The notes under the pieces: model-generated | Told to the model about the DNA's origin: nothing | What the model saw: only the letters and a program-made list of their open reading frames with translations | Databases searched by the model: none | Source: Hermatobates lingyangjiaoensis | Lineage: Eukaryota > Arthropoda > Insecta > Hemiptera > Hermatobatidae | Reading direction: 5' to 3' | Assembly: GCA_026182355.1 (NCBI GenBank) | Contig: JAPFBL010001617.1 | Coordinates: forward strand, 248,001-312,000 | Length of the DNA stretch: 64,000 nucleotides | Shown here: positions 13,701 through 21,645 of the stretch, piece by piece | How positions within the stretch are numbered: the stretch's first letter is position 1 | Layout: each line of letters starts with the position of its first letter | Made by a program: the position numbers and the translations under genes

Positions 13701-16700
13701 TAAAAAAAATATGGAAAAAAACACTGTGTACTCAAACAAACAAAACAGAACATAACCGTAAAGAAACCTCCCAGAAAACAAATAGTAACCATCATGAAAC
13801 AGTATTAAAGAAGAATGCTGCAACATAAACAGATTTCCAAGGTAATCAAATAGTGATCTCTATACTTATGCAATAATTCTAAAGCAATAGAATAATTATA
13901 ACAATATCCTTATGTTAATGTATAACAAAATAATCCATAGTCGTAATAACTGTTTTATCAATAAATTCCTCTTTGTTACCGAACATATTAAAATGTAATA
14001 AATTACCAAATAGTAGTAATAGTAGTGCTAATTGTAAAACAATCATGTTGTAGCCCTGAAGATGACATAAATATATGTCGAAACGTCGGCAAAAGGACTA
14101 GTTTTAATCATTGGACCTCAAACCTCAAAAAAAATTACATCATATAAATATTGGGTCAAGAAAACAAATCATGATATATATATATATATATACATACACA
14201 TATATATATATAATCAAACCACAATATGAAATGGGAAAAGAAGACTAAGATCTTTCAACCGTAACAAGCGGTCACCGTCAGAGTGAAAAACCCAACTGAA
14301 ACACTAGACGCAGGGACATCAAGTGAGGGGTTGAGAAGAGTGGGAGGACGAGTGGTATTTTAAAAGGTTTAAAGTGCAGGAAAGGACAAATGTCCAAAGA
14401 GGGATGTTTGGGGAAACAAAGAAGTACAGTAAGATAGAGTAAAAAACTATTCGCTAGATGTCAAACCTCTTAGAAGAGGCTATTGCCCACGTCACGAAAG
14501 CATCAAGCTTGAAGAGCGCGTTATTAATGTTTATAATATTTGATCTATTAAATTTAATTAGAGAGAATTCGATAATATTTCTTAACAACATCGATTTTCA
14601 TAGGTAATAAATTTAGCTCCTATCCAATCAATATGGTGATTTTCATCATTTATATCCAAGAATAAGGCGCTACTTTTTTCCTGTCTACTTACGTTGTATT
14701 GGTGTTGTTTTACACGTGTCTTTAAAGATTTACCAGTTTGACCAATATAAATTTTATGACATATTTTATATGAAGTCATATATGTATATATACATTTGAA
14801 CAAATAGAAAACGATCCAAAGCGAACACAAATAATTCAATATGAGTTATAATACGCTTATAAGAAAAGACTTAAAGCATTTAAAGTTTCAAATTTTCTGC
14901 TTCCATAGTAATCAGGAGAAAAATAGAGAGAGACGAAACTTTGAGACTATAAATATCTTTCTAAATCTATGTATCTTTAATCATACTAGAATACATATAC
15001 CAGTTTAAAATCAAAGAAGATCAACACACAGAGTTAAGAAACACACTTGCTAACTCAAATTTTCAGAAAATTCGTCTTCAGGAAAAAATTTTTATTTCAT
15101 CTTAGTTTTCCTCACTTCTTGATTCTTCAGGTATTCATTCCAGTTGATCGTTTTTGCTGTCACCAACCTGCATATATTCTCACAAGCTGTTCAGCTGACT
15201 TTCGTCTGAAGCAATTTTTTCCTGAAGACGGAATTTCTGAAAATTTGAGTTAGTAAGTGTGTCTCTTAACTCTGTGTGTTAATCTTCTTCGATCTTGGAC
15301 TCGTATTGCGTCCAGTTTGGATCGTTTTTCTGTTTTTACAATAAAACATACATTACTTCAACGAGCATAAATAGAAAACAAAAGTTAAACATATATATAA
15401 ACTGAAACACACAAATAAATGAAAAAACACCTACAGTCTCCAATTTTCTATAAAAACTCTCATCAGGAGAGAATGATGAGATAGGTAGAGGAGGGAGAAA
15501 GAGGTAGAGATATATATATAAAAAACGCACCTGTTCAGATACGGTAGAAAACCATTCCACTATATATATTTCTATATATATATATATATTTCTAAATTAA
15601 AACTAGAAAATAAAATCAAAAGGTAAATGCTCATTTCTAATTACCAAAATCGATATTTACTACTAATCAATAATAGGTTGTAAAAAAATCTGGTCACTGC
15701 AGTCCAACTTGTATCAAAAATCTAAATGTACACCATCTCCTTTTTTCATAACAATTAAGTAAATATAAAACTTTTCAAACTATCTAAGAAACTGTACCTG
15801 AAAAATATAATGATGACATATGCAAAGAAGTCCGCATTTGTCAGCGAGGACGATAACATTCAAACTATTGTCATGAACTCTAAGAGGTAATACATCATCT
15901 TCATCATATTCAAAAGAAGGACACTCAAATAGTAGTGTTGGCAAATTAACAGGTGTATTTAGCTAAAATAAATAAACATGAAATAAAGAGCAAAAATATA
16001 GTGCATTTTAACTGAAGACAACCCAAAATGACAGAAGAAGGAAGAATATGGGTAAATAATCAAGTATGTTGGTTGAAAACATACAGAGAGCATTTCTTAG
16101 ACAGAAATTTAAATTAAAACTCTATCCAAACTTAACCTATCAAAAGTCAACTTGTTCCAATTTATTGTGGCCCATAATTGTTAACAATTCTTTACATATT
16201 TACTAAAAAAAATTCAAATATGAAAAAAATTAACCTAAAAACTACGTTATCATTCTAATATTACAGAAAAACATGTTTACCTCATGGTGTAAAAATTAAT
16301 TTCTTGTTATCATAATAACATTTCCAACATTACATTACAAAATGGTTTAACGTTTTCATTAATATCATGGAATTGTCATCTTAATAAATTAGGTAACCAA
16401 GAAGAGAATTGTTATCAACTATTTAATCTTTCTTCAACTAAAATTAATTCTAGATGGTAATATAAGTTATAGAATCGTAGTAAATTAGTACAAAGAAGAT
16501 CCACAATAAACACTGCAGTCACCTTTCTAACATACATGTCACTGAATTTATATCTAGAATAAAATTACCGATTGTTCATTCACTTTTAAGGAGTACAATT
16601 TGATTATTTAATATACTTCTTGATCTACAATTAAATTTTGCAAAATTTGAGTACATTTCATAGCATAGGGATAAATAGATCCCTATTTTGTTTACAAAAT

Positions 16701-19700
16701 ATGATTTTAGTTTCTTTGATTAAAAGGTAACAGACACAATAAAGGAAAGCTTGTGAACTAGAACTCAAATTCCCTTAATGCTTTTTATCTACCAAAGAAA
16801 TTTAATAAAAAATTTACTGGACTAAAAGTATGTAGTACTGTTGGTATTACGAGAAAATTCTGAAAAAAAGTTATAGTAAAAAATTTACCACTGACTCATG
16901 AGGAATATCTGTATTAAACTGTAGAGCTGAAAGTATAGGTGCTTGGACACTGTCATTTTCTTGATTCGAAGAAGGTGATGACTTTCTGAAGTGAATATAA
17001 AAAAGAATTTGTTGTTCACAGTCCCACTGGGCCCAATGAAAAGAATCAACTATCATCTGGACATCACTAACTTCAATCTACATAAATACACTTTTATCAC
17101 TATCACAAACCTTTTTTTAATAAAAAAAACAGTTCATAAAATTCTATACATTATTAAGCAAATTTCAGTTAAGTTATTTTAAAAAAATATCAGAAACATT
17201 TTAAATAAAAGAAAAAAACAATGTTATTAGTGCATACTGCTATTACGCATAGTACAGTTGTTTATATCCAACCATGTACTGGAAAAATTTCCCGTCATTA
17301 AATAAAAGGAGTTATTTAACTATAATACGGCATTAAATTATGCATATGACTATCAATATGACGTATTATTCCGTCTAATGGAATTAATTCAAATATAAAG
17401 TTTGTGCGACAGATGGGTAATCAAAAGATATTGTACAAAAAACAAAAAAAAATTGAATTCAATAAACTTTTGAGAAACCACTATGGTAGAATAAATTAAT
17501 CACTAGAGTCTCGATAGTGACCAATAAACCTCAAAAAATGAATACAAGATTTTTATGTTTTTAATACTAAATGGCCAACACCTGAAAGTGTACTAAATAA
17601 TGCCATAATATTACTCAGAAGAGAGCCAAAAATTGAGAAACGTCAACCTCCTCTTGACGCCGATATTTACACTAAGTTTCAACGACCATCACAGTAGGAA
17701 GTGGAATGGAATCTCTCCCCCCTCTCTAAATACGGGACACAATCTTAATTTCACCTCAAGCGAGGAGATCATTGCTTAATTTAAGGTTCTAAAAAAGACA
17801 GAAAACAAATCAACTCTCTGAAGTAAACAAACTAAGGGTAAATTATTGGAATGCAGATATAGAGAGATGGCATAGTCATTGAAAACCTCTCAATCATCCT
17901 GTGTTATGTAAGAGATCATAACCCAGCACCTGGGTATTAATTAGAAAATGGTTAACAGATTTCAATGAAAACTATTAATGTTAGAAAGGAAACTTAAAGG
18001 TCATGTGAGAAAATAACCGTGGATGTAAGCAGGCAAACATCTAGGTGTTCTCTGCCTTTTAAATACATTCTACCATCACAAATGAATCAATCTATCAAAA
18101 CAACCTACATTTCAGGGACGAGGGTATCCAGTATTTTACGTACTTGCCTCTGGACTAGTACATCCGGGTTCGATTCTCACTCCGGCACTCGATTCTTTTA
18201 CTTAAGAGATGAAAAAACGTGAACACGTCGTCCCTCGGAGAGGACGTTAAACTATCGGTCCCGAAACTGTACGATGTCATGTACTCGTTACATGACGAAT
18301 CTGAAGTGGCTATCCTCAGAAACTAAAGAGTTGATAGACAGCAAGATAAACAATTTGTGATTCAATTTTTAGAGTCTGAGGTACAAACAGATGTTGAAAA
18401 AAATTAGTAAAACAAAAGATAGTACAAATGCTGAAATAAACAGAATTTATAAAACTCTCAGCCGGATGCGTCCATGGTTTTAATTAATTAATACAATACA
18501 AGTGTGCTGAAAACAATTACATGACATCACTGGAAATTCGAACCACAAAAATTTCTATTTTAGCTGGAAACCTAAACGCACAAATGTCTTATTTGCTAAA
18601 CCTAGTAAAATTGAAATGGTTATTATTAAAGAATGACATCAACAAAACAATAATAACAACATTGTCACTTATTTAAAAATCATTTTTTTAAAAAAATTTT
18701 AACAGAATTAATATTTTTTAATACTTTTGTCATACAAAATTGAAATTATATAATGGTAAGACTACAGGTACACAATAACAATTAAATTAAGACACTAAAT
18801 TTTAATGTAGTAAATGAAAATAACAATTCTTCCAATCTAAGCATATCCCAATAGAATGACACAATATTTAACTGTAAGAATGAAATTAAATTACAAGCTA
18901 CTATACTTATTTTCAATTGTTCTTTAAAATACTTGAAATGAACAAAAATATCCTAAAATTTTGTACAAAAGAATAATGATAAAGATATATCACCTCTCAC
19001 TCAGTTCAGATGAACAATCTCAAAATGTCCTACAGAGAGAGGAAAAAAAGCAACAGAAGAGAAGGATCTACACGAATACGCAATACGGTTAGTAAGTAAA
19101 GAAGATGTATGAACATCTGTAAGACGATATGAAGAATTAAGACTGAAAGATTCACAAACTTGTGAAGCATAAAAAACAAAATAATGTTATACAGATGTAC
19201 AACATACTTCATGCACTCATCAATTTAACAAAGAATTTTAGTAGGAAATTAATTTTTGGGAAAGTGTTCAAGCAAGACATTAGTGGTTTTTCAATTTTTT
19301 TCTCTTGTCTGTTTTTATGCAAAATGTCAAACATGTTTAACATTATGAACTACAATGTTAAGTAGTAATAACAATAAACATCCTTTATTGCTTCACGTTC
19401 CAACTTACATCACGATTTACGAAAATATACTACGATCAAACCCTTAGTTGTAGATAAACTCACTTTAAACATTTATTAATCATACTAAATTAAAGAACAA
19501 ATTTAAATAATGATATAAAACATTAACAAATCATAAAACCATGTCATAATTAATAAAAATAATAGCAACAAACGAATAGTGAAGCATACAGACACAACTA
19601 AACTAGCGCCTTGTAAGAAGAACGCATATAAATTTAAAAAAAGAACTGGTGCATTTGCCATTCTCTGTGCTACCAAATATACAGAAAGCAACATGCAAAC

Positions 19701-21645
19701 AAACATCAATTTCTAATATATTTATTTCTAACAAAATTTCATTATCTAAACTTTTTCTAAGTAATACAGATAAAAATAAAACCTTTTAGCTCATCATGTG
19801 ATATCATTAGATTGAAATAAGCTTCAGTTAATCATAGTATTTCCTTACTCAAAACCCTCACCTAGTTTTTGTAGTATGCTTCTTATATGAAAAGTCTGTG
19901 AGGTCAATTTCATTCAATAAAAACTATTCTAACATCCGTTTATAACAATATGTAGTATGCATATCTTACGTATATGTTTACATAAACAAATCTAAAATAA
20001 GAAAACTTTAATACACTGAGACTAGAATTTACCATAGGATAGATTAACATCAAACTTTTCGTTTGCAAAGGTTAAAACACTATCACAAATTAGTGTATTA
20101 GCGTTAATACACTATTAATTTAATCAGAAACTAAGTTCGAATTGTAGTACTTAACAAAATTTACTTACAATAGGTAACAGAAAAGCTAGTTCATACTTCC
20201 CTTGAAAAAGTAGACTTTTTAACCATCGGTTTGGTGCTGTCATTATTTCTCAGGCAGTCATAATTAAAAAAAAAATCATAGAGGAAATGTTTATTAACCA
20301 AATAATGTTATGGTAGGTCTTCAAGCCGAAGGAAAAACAATCTCACATTTAAAGACAAATAACAAAAACTATGTAAGCAGGATACCCATTATATTCGAAC
20401 TACATAGGTTTCAGCAGGAAACTACATTTATTGACATGAGTAAAAATAATTGCTTCTACCACTTAGTGCACTTACCTGAGGTAAAGAACAATTAAATGTT
20501 TGCTTTTTCTTTACTTCTTGTAATGTGATAGCTAAAATAAATGTAATTAGTAACCAAAATAATAATCTTAAGAACATTGTAGAAGTACCATTTATATTCA
20601 ACCACGAAAGTCCGAGCATAATTACAAAACCAAATAATTACTATATCAGAATTAATATTTTGAACTAATAACCATGTAAAATATACTAACATGTTTGGTG
20701 CGTTAATACAAGAAACTTTTGGATATCATGATTTGTTTTGTGATATATAAATTGACCCATTGTCTGTCTTTCACAATTTTGTAGAACTGGAAACTTGTGG
20801 TTGTTATTAAATGGTAAAACAACCATGAATAGATTATAAACAGAATGTTGGGTATCTATTTTATCAATGGTGGATTTTGTACTGCACACTGAAAACAATT
20901 GCTTAATTATAACAAAAATAAAATGGAAGATAAAAGTAATTAAAAATTTAGATACCTAAAAATTTATGACATGAGCTGATAGATGCATGAATAACATTAA
21001 TATTTTCGTCAAAACTGGCGATCACCTAAGAAAAAAAACAAAATAGAAAACCTGATAAAAAAAACATAACATACATTTTACCAATAGCAACTGCAAATTT
21101 AATAAATCCATTTACGGCAAACATAGCATGCCACATATATGAAACAAGAGTTTAATAGTTTTTATTTACATTATGAAAACTACCAGTTTCTTGTATAATA
21201 GGTATGCTCAATAATTTACAATGGACGAAACATGGACTGGTAAAACCAAATAAATTAAGGAAACATTACGAAGGACAAAAGTAATTCTAACTCTACTGAA
21301 ATAGATAGTGGCTTACTTCAAAATTTGAACGATCTTGATCTTCATAGAACAAACCAAAACATGTTTTAGACTCTCTGTAGTCAGAAAGGACTTTCCAACT
21401 TATTAAAATGGCTTGGTCAAGTTCTTGACCGAGGAGTTTGAAATCACAGGCATTTTCTGTAAGAAACAGTGAAGAGTTAACATAAAATATGACTAAGTTT
21501 TGCATCTGAATTAAAATATGTTGACAAACCCATTTATATTAAATATGGAAATTATTCCGAAAACCAATATTTACTAACTCATAAAAATTACATATCACTT
21601 ACCTTCAGGTAGTTTACTTTTGAATATTGACACTAAATTAATCAT
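316..21645 (-). CDS. GSAP: GSAP (gamma-secretase-activating protein / pigeon) homologue, N-terminal 629 codons, partial at the left edge
   Basis: Twelve exons read in order on the minus strand: 21603-21645, 21317-21456, 20956-21025, 20691-20888, 20169-20236, 16889-17077, 15798-15962, 7204-7372, 6159-6460, 1080-1256, 656-859, 316-477. Every junction has GT/AG and agreeing phase. The sum is 1,887 nt, exactly 629 codons without a stop. From memory of the family, the reading follows vertebrate GSAP: an N-terminal beta-propeller-like part with a FGL-Y motif near residue 46, a HWAQWD motif near residue 190 (FVWAQWD in human), then VSLGGMFLHMVDI near residue 355 and a PEALSR motif near residue 576. 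Human GSAP is about 854 residues; its C-terminal fragment binds gamma-secretase and is said to bias APP cleavage. That part is not in this window. Introns 5, 7 and 9 are large and transposon-filled. No alignment was run; identity rests on motif order and exon consistency. Confidence 0.87.
656..859 (-). CDS. GSAP: GSAP-like exon 11
   Basis: Sixty-eight codons with VDLWSKLWDIISS and FKPSTVTDKLMVSLLCYQ. Acceptor ttgttgtacag, donor CAG|gttatc, phase 0 on both sides. Confidence 0.85.
1080..1256 (-). CDS. GSAP: GSAP-like exon 10
   Basis: Fifty-nine codons, ILLVSAEDFLSSTLYKYF onward, corresponding to the human segment around FDLIQEFIIASSYW. Acceptor gtctag, donor CGG|gtaagt. Confidence 0.85.
1351..1440. 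repeat. PLE-type terminal motif in an inverted pair
   Basis: Two copies of a motif containing CCTGANGAACTGA and CCCGATAAACTTTAG lie in opposite orientation, at 1351-1381 (minus) and 1411-1441 (plus). The plus copy is followed by TTCTATTCCACGGTCGATAC and an (AT)n tract. The same arrangement recurs at 57488-57570 and partly at 63345-63405. Probably the end of a Penelope-like element. Confidence 0.5.
1477..1514. repeat. (AT)n microsatellite
   Basis: Uninterrupted AT dinucleotides at the edge of a PLE-type repeat. Similar tracts lie at 1911-1940 and 2144-2181. Confidence 0.95.
1728..1879. repeat. Foldback: inverted PLE 3' ends, 73-bp arms
   Basis: Arms 1728-1800 and 1807-1879 pair with only a few mismatches around a 6-nt centre. 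Each arm contains the module CCGTAACAAGCG...CTTCGTCC, which on the other strand ends GAAAGATCTTAGTC. Related single or paired copies occur at 2458-2670, 5650-5745, 14213-14285 and 57290-57465. Confidence 0.8.
2010..2110 (-). repeat. PLE 3'-region repeat, copy related to 3985-4110
   Basis: The minus strand here (GCAGCACCGTTGGCTATC, GGTCGGTTATCTGCAGTTGC) matches the plus strand at 3985-4060. It precedes a CCGAAAATTTGAG end. It looks like the conserved 3' untranslated part of one PLE family. Confidence 0.55.
2328..2752. repeat. Large inverted repeat, about 168-bp arms
   Basis: Arm 2328-2495 is the reverse complement of 2584-2752 at roughly 90 percent identity; the chance translations of the two arms are nearly the same protein. 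The centre (about 88 bp) contains a third partial copy of the AAGATCTTTC...CTTCGTCAGAG module. This is nested or repeated insertion of one PLE end in opposite orientations. Confidence 0.8.
2458..2490 (-). ncRNA. Hammerhead-like motif in a PLE end
   Basis: The minus strand reads CTGACGA, then A, then GACCG...CAGT, then GAAAGATC. The core boxes CUGANGA and GAAA are present with a potential stem II between them. One extra nucleotide after the first box departs from the canonical hammerhead core, so activity is uncertain. Confidence 0.4.
2800..3960. other. GSAP intron 9 sequence without a recognised element
   Basis: AT-rich sequence with only short chance frames. No splice-supported coding segment or transposon domain was identified. 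Confidence 0.5.
3985..4110 (+). repeat. PLE 3'-region repeat next to the Helitron remnant
   Basis: Matches the reverse complement of 2010-2110 and resembles 57080-57170. It ends in CCTGAAGAGGCAAG, a degraded version of the CTGAAGA box seen at other PLE ends. Confidence 0.5.
4085..5232 (-). pseudogene. Helitron remnant: 5' TC end, internal tandem repeat, decayed helicase C-terminus
   Basis: On the minus strand it opens at 5232 with TCTATATAAATAAAA, a typical arthropod Helitron 5' end. Two diverged units of about 170 bp follow (5100-4760). The helicase C-terminal region then reads IEFLDS...PGLPAHE, LRNMSAPKLCNGTRL, CIPRIPLIP, RVYFGMTLTKTQ and FFSHGQL, the motif order of Helitron helicase domains V-VI. 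Stops interrupt it after GTRL, after FPLK and after SHGQL, so it is dead. It lies in GSAP intron 9. A homologous copy sits at 42827-43785 in the opposite orientation. Confidence 0.75.
5390..5745 (+). repeat. Truncated PLE fragment
   Basis: 5401-5460 matches the reverse complement of 14521-14580 and resembles 60180-60260, all parts of one GIY-YIG PLE family. 5650-5745 is another copy of the GAAAGATCTTAG end module. No open frame remains. Confidence 0.5.
6159..6460 (-). CDS. GSAP: GSAP-like exon 9
   Basis: The longest exon, about 100 codons, containing DLLLVSLGGMFLHMVDISP and LHYLIVHEDNLQMVSE. Acceptor cttgtag, donor gtaagtat, ends in phase 0. Confidence 0.9.
7204..7372 (-). CDS. GSAP: GSAP-like exon 8
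   Basis: Encodes HLAYTLTILHQARVIHC and TWSFASKIKPTFMIY, ending in phase 1 at A|gtaagtg. Joins exon 9 as a split AGT serine codon. Confidence 0.85.
7614..7637 (-). ncRNA. Hammerhead-like motif
   Basis: Minus strand: CTGATGA, C, GGGGTATTC, GAAATG. The boxes are spaced as in the other PLE-linked motifs; the intervening stem is weak. Confidence 0.3.
7747..7779. repeat. (AT)n tract
   Basis: Alternating AT with one phase change, directly upstream of a GIY-YIG PLE fragment. Confidence 0.9.
7830..8203 (+). pseudogene. Penelope-like element fragment, GIY-YIG endonuclease domain (family 2)
   Basis: An open frame reads CTSGNCVYRSDCTQCDAFYV then GLASTKLSLRMNNHRSSIGK, ending with a stop at 8201-8203. 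The Cys-X2-Cys linker before FYVGLAST is the PLE version of GIY-YIG, in which the nuclease completes target-primed reverse transcription. No reverse transcriptase precedes it, so this is a 5'-truncated copy. A more decayed relative lies at 56410-56742. It sits in GSAP intron 7, opposite to the host gene. Confidence 0.75.
8483..8848 (+). pseudogene. PLE C-terminal fragment
   Basis: The frame contains TREMLVQGNVIIQAEENVEK and LQILEALYIKGRNPSKD. This tail follows the GIY-YIG domain in many PLEs. A related tail (TREMLVDGSSILSKERDVHR) is at 48108-48302. The upstream residues are not homologous to a known protein, and the fragment joins a PLE end at 8939. Confidence 0.55.
8939..8973 (+). ncRNA. Hammerhead-like motif
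   Basis: CTGATGA, T, then GATC...GGTC that can pair as stem II, then GAAAGATC. A related decayed inverted copy is near 8605-8630. The extra base between box 1 and stem II is not canonical. Confidence 0.4.
9125..11097 (-). mobile_element. Penelope-like element, left arm of an inverted pair (5'-truncated)
   Basis: This 1,973-bp arm is the reverse complement of 12174-14146. All paired open frames end at coordinates summing to 23,271, so there is no net indel between the arms. It carries the palm and thumb of the reverse transcriptase (10499-11080), the next segment (10210-10566) and the GIY-YIG domain (9608-10279), each in the frames used by the right arm. It lacks the RT fingers and N-terminus. 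It shares both frameshifts and the same CA-tract length with the right arm. Confidence 0.9.
9181..9217 (-). ncRNA. Hammerhead-like motif, left arm of PLE pair
   Basis: Mirror copy of 14054-14090: CTGAAGA, a TGACAT...ATGTC stem, then GAAACGTC. The A-C-G-U-C run after GAA fits the minimal two-base-pair stem III and C17 described for PLE hammerheads. Confidence 0.45.
11552..12772 (+). CDS. PLE reverse transcriptase (frameshifted)
   Basis: The open frame of 406 codons carries the RT motifs of the Penelope class: LKSDKTNTTVVMD (fingers), LYGVVKTHN and LRPVVSFNNSPTYE, LASLDVTSLFTNIP (motif A with catalytic Asp), GVAMGSPIAPILADLVM (motif B) and YKFVDDIYLAI (motif C; FVDD replaces the usual YVDD). 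The frame is open upstream of the listed ATG to about 11370. After residue DR near 12710 the correct frame moves to the one starting 12705, so the last residues here are frameshift noise. RT copies the element RNA at a nicked target. Confidence 0.85.
   Translation: MHETWLENLTNTDIPDEVAEMLSLGPKFSVQYNNKDLPLIQIVADLENIITECTPEDKQNQMRCQVTNIITNFIHKQTQNNKIDYFNRLLTKTRKFIKDNPNLLILKSDKTNTTVVMDHVEYNNKMENLLSDISVYRLVTDNRRNLTPSLQKKNNEMAIRLLRQKKIPLVTKQRIVKYNNTAPKLYGVVKTHNNNSLRPVVSFNNSPTYETSKLLSTILSHLTSYKYNIKYSFHFYQTIKRHKIPPGYILASLDVTSLFTNIPLEVVNHIVKENWATLKNHTKLTKIDFLQLLELCTERGYFQYKEKTYEMIDGVAMGSPIAPILADLVMNKTLDQAIQLLPFQLPFIYKFVDDIYLAIPQGSQDIIIENFNRVHNKLKFTIDRNGKQWENPVLRYVNNTQCRWHH
12705..13061 (+). CDS. PLE RT thumb and linker segment, second frame
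   Basis: Continues the RT after the frameshift with GKIPFLDMLTIHNADG (motif D/E region, FLDM) and WWRKPHKSDRYLNYKSHHP, the thumb signature of PLEs. It ends in a THTHTHTH run encoded by a CA microsatellite, where the frame changes again. Confidence 0.8.
   Translation: MESNGKIPFLDMLTIHNADGTISVDWWRKPHKSDRYLNYKSHHPINHKINTAIALKHRALSLSDPKFHSKNITLVKSILLNNNFPKGLINKIITHSCNTHTHTHIIMIMETTGNVITI
12992..13663 (+). CDS. PLE GIY-YIG endonuclease domain, third segment
   Basis: Contains SNIVYQINCNDCDTKYIGQT with the PLE-specific Cys pair, followed by SQYLANRISQHKSD (Arg and His of the nuclease) and a KHANTQKHNFDF segment. The stop is at 13661-13663. It returns to the frame used by the RT at 11552. The nuclease nicks target DNA. 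The initial MQHTHTHTH residues come from the microsatellite and are not a genuine start. Confidence 0.85.
   Translation: MQHTHTHTHHNDNGDHRQRNNNITTISNSRTDVNTMDIQTTQPDTHNINMNPGTNNIKYISLTYVKGLSERLKKTLKDTIHCKIAHKNNKTLNSLVFSKLKSKTSTLQNSNIVYQINCNDCDTKYIGQTSQYLANRISQHKSDITGQKITCTLAKHANTQKHNFDFQNPLIIDKEKHTQKRLVKEIIHIGQTKNTCNSRTDIEKFSQIYTNIFTQYKKTNHRD
14054..14090 (+). ncRNA. Hammerhead-like motif, right arm of PLE pair
   Basis: CTGAAGA, TGACATAAATATATGTC, GAAACGTC. ACAT can pair with ATGT as stem II. The last box fits the very short stem III reported for Penelope hammerhead ribozymes. Activity would probably need a dimer, and it has not been tested. Confidence 0.45.
14213..14860 (-). pseudogene. PLE fragment with partial GIY-YIG domain (family 3)
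   Basis: The minus frame 14839-14582 includes CHKIYIGQTGKSLKTRVKQH and NDENHHIDWIGAKFITYEN, a GIY-YIG core with the conserved YIGQT and Arg. 14213-14290 is an end module of the GAAAGATCTTAG type. Related decayed copies lie at 5390-5640 and 60170-60480. Confidence 0.7.
15040..15260. repeat. Inverted pair of PLE ends (GAAAATTTGAG type)
   Basis: The minus motif at 15061-15081 (CTGAAGA...CTGAAAATTTG) faces the plus motif at 15222-15250 (CTGAAGACGGAATTTCTGAA). The roughly 50-bp flanks (GTTAGTAAGTGTG, TTTTCCTGAAGACG) pair as an inverted repeat around a spacer of about 130 bp. Confidence 0.65.
15560..15797. other. End of GSAP intron 7, no element recognised
   Basis: AT-rich with a short TA tract at 15560-15590. 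Nothing coding is seen before exon 7. Confidence 0.6.
15798..15962 (-). CDS. GSAP: GSAP-like exon 7
   Basis: Fifty-five codons, phase 0 to 0, from acceptor tattttag to donor CAG|gtacag. Contains VIVLADKCGLLCICHH, parallel to CVFTNHTGSLCVCYS of human GSAP. The following intron is 8.4 kb and carries the PLE inverted pair. Confidence 0.85.
16889..17077 (-). CDS. GSAP: GSAP-like exon 6 with the WAQWD motif
   Basis: Sixty-three codons, phase 0 to 0. HWAQWDCEQQILFYI is the most recognisable family block (human FVWAQWDMSEQRLYYI). Acceptor tttatgtag, donor gtaaat. Confidence 0.9.
17078..20168. other. GSAP intron 5
   Basis: A 3.1-kb AT-rich intron. The only recognised insertion is the SINE-like piece near 18100-18335. 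Confidence 0.6.
18100..18335 (+). mobile_element. tRNA-like SINE
   Basis: GGTTCGATTCTCACTCCGGC near 18168 is a B-box and T-arm/acceptor-like block of a tRNA. It is followed by GTCCCTCGGAGAGGACGTTA near 18210-18230, a conserved-core-like body. The A-box side is poorly preserved and the 3' tail is not clear. Best read as an old tRNA-derived SINE rather than a functional tRNA gene. Confidence 0.45.
20169..20236 (-). CDS. GSAP: GSAP-like exon 5
   Basis: Encodes PNRWLKSLLFQGKYELAF and ends at ATT|gtaagt in phase 0. The acceptor (aataatgacag) has a weak pyrimidine tract. An ATG spans the same acceptor, but homology upstream argues it is not the gene start. Confidence 0.7.
20691..20888 (-). CDS. 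GSAP: GSAP-like exon 4
   Basis: Acceptor ttgttttcag. Encodes KSTIDKIDTQ through QFIYHK, matching the human region ending VQFLYPH in order and spacing. The donor gttagt is weak but leaves phase 1, which exon 5 requires. Confidence 0.75.
20956..21025 (-). CDS. GSAP: GSAP-like exon 3
   Basis: Acceptor tttttttcttag. Encodes VIASFDENINVIHASISSCH, parallel to the human segment ending in FSCSVNSERTLL. Ends in phase 1 at gtatct. Confidence 0.82.
21317..21456 (-). CDS. GSAP: GSAP-like exon 2
   Basis: Acceptor gtttcttacag and donor GAA|gtaagc. It encodes the stretch with TCFGLFYEDQD, which lines up with VVFGLYDCQT of human GSAP. Ends in phase 0. Confidence 0.82.
21603..21645 (-). CDS. GSAP: GSAP-like exon 1 with start codon
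   Basis: The ATG at 21643-21645 opens 14 codons (MINLVSIFKSKLPE) and ends in phase 1 at a strong gtaagtg donor. It joins exon 2 as a split GAA codon. A short leader exon of this type is usual for the family. The start is chosen because it is the first ATG before the consistent exon chain. Confidence 0.75.

Larger units (their letters stand above)
11098..14146 (+). mobile_element. Penelope-like retroelement, longer right copy
   Basis: A single-protein PLE: an N-terminal region open from about 11370, reverse transcriptase, linker and GIY-YIG nuclease, ending in an untranslated 3' region with a hammerhead-like motif at 14054-14090. The coding frame is broken twice: near 12715, where about two bases seem missing, and at the CA-rich tract near 13000. 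An autonomous product is therefore unlikely. 11098-12173 forms the loop between inverted arms. The element lies in GSAP intron 7, antisense to the host gene. Confidence 0.88.

Noticed and set aside
18150..18200. Functional tRNA gene
   Set aside because: Only the T-arm and acceptor-like half is present; there is no recognisable D-arm or anticodon stem, so a SINE is more likely.
20169..20245. Start of GSAP at the ATG near 20243
   Set aside because: Four upstream exons match the family N-terminus in order and phase, so this ATG is most likely not the gene start.
20482..20532. Possible extra GSAP exon (ITLQEVKKKQTFNCSLPQ) with good acceptor and gtaagt donor
   Set aside because: It would leave phase 0, but exon 5 needs phase 1 at its start, whereas exon 4 joins exon 5 directly in frame. 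Kept out unless transcripts show it.
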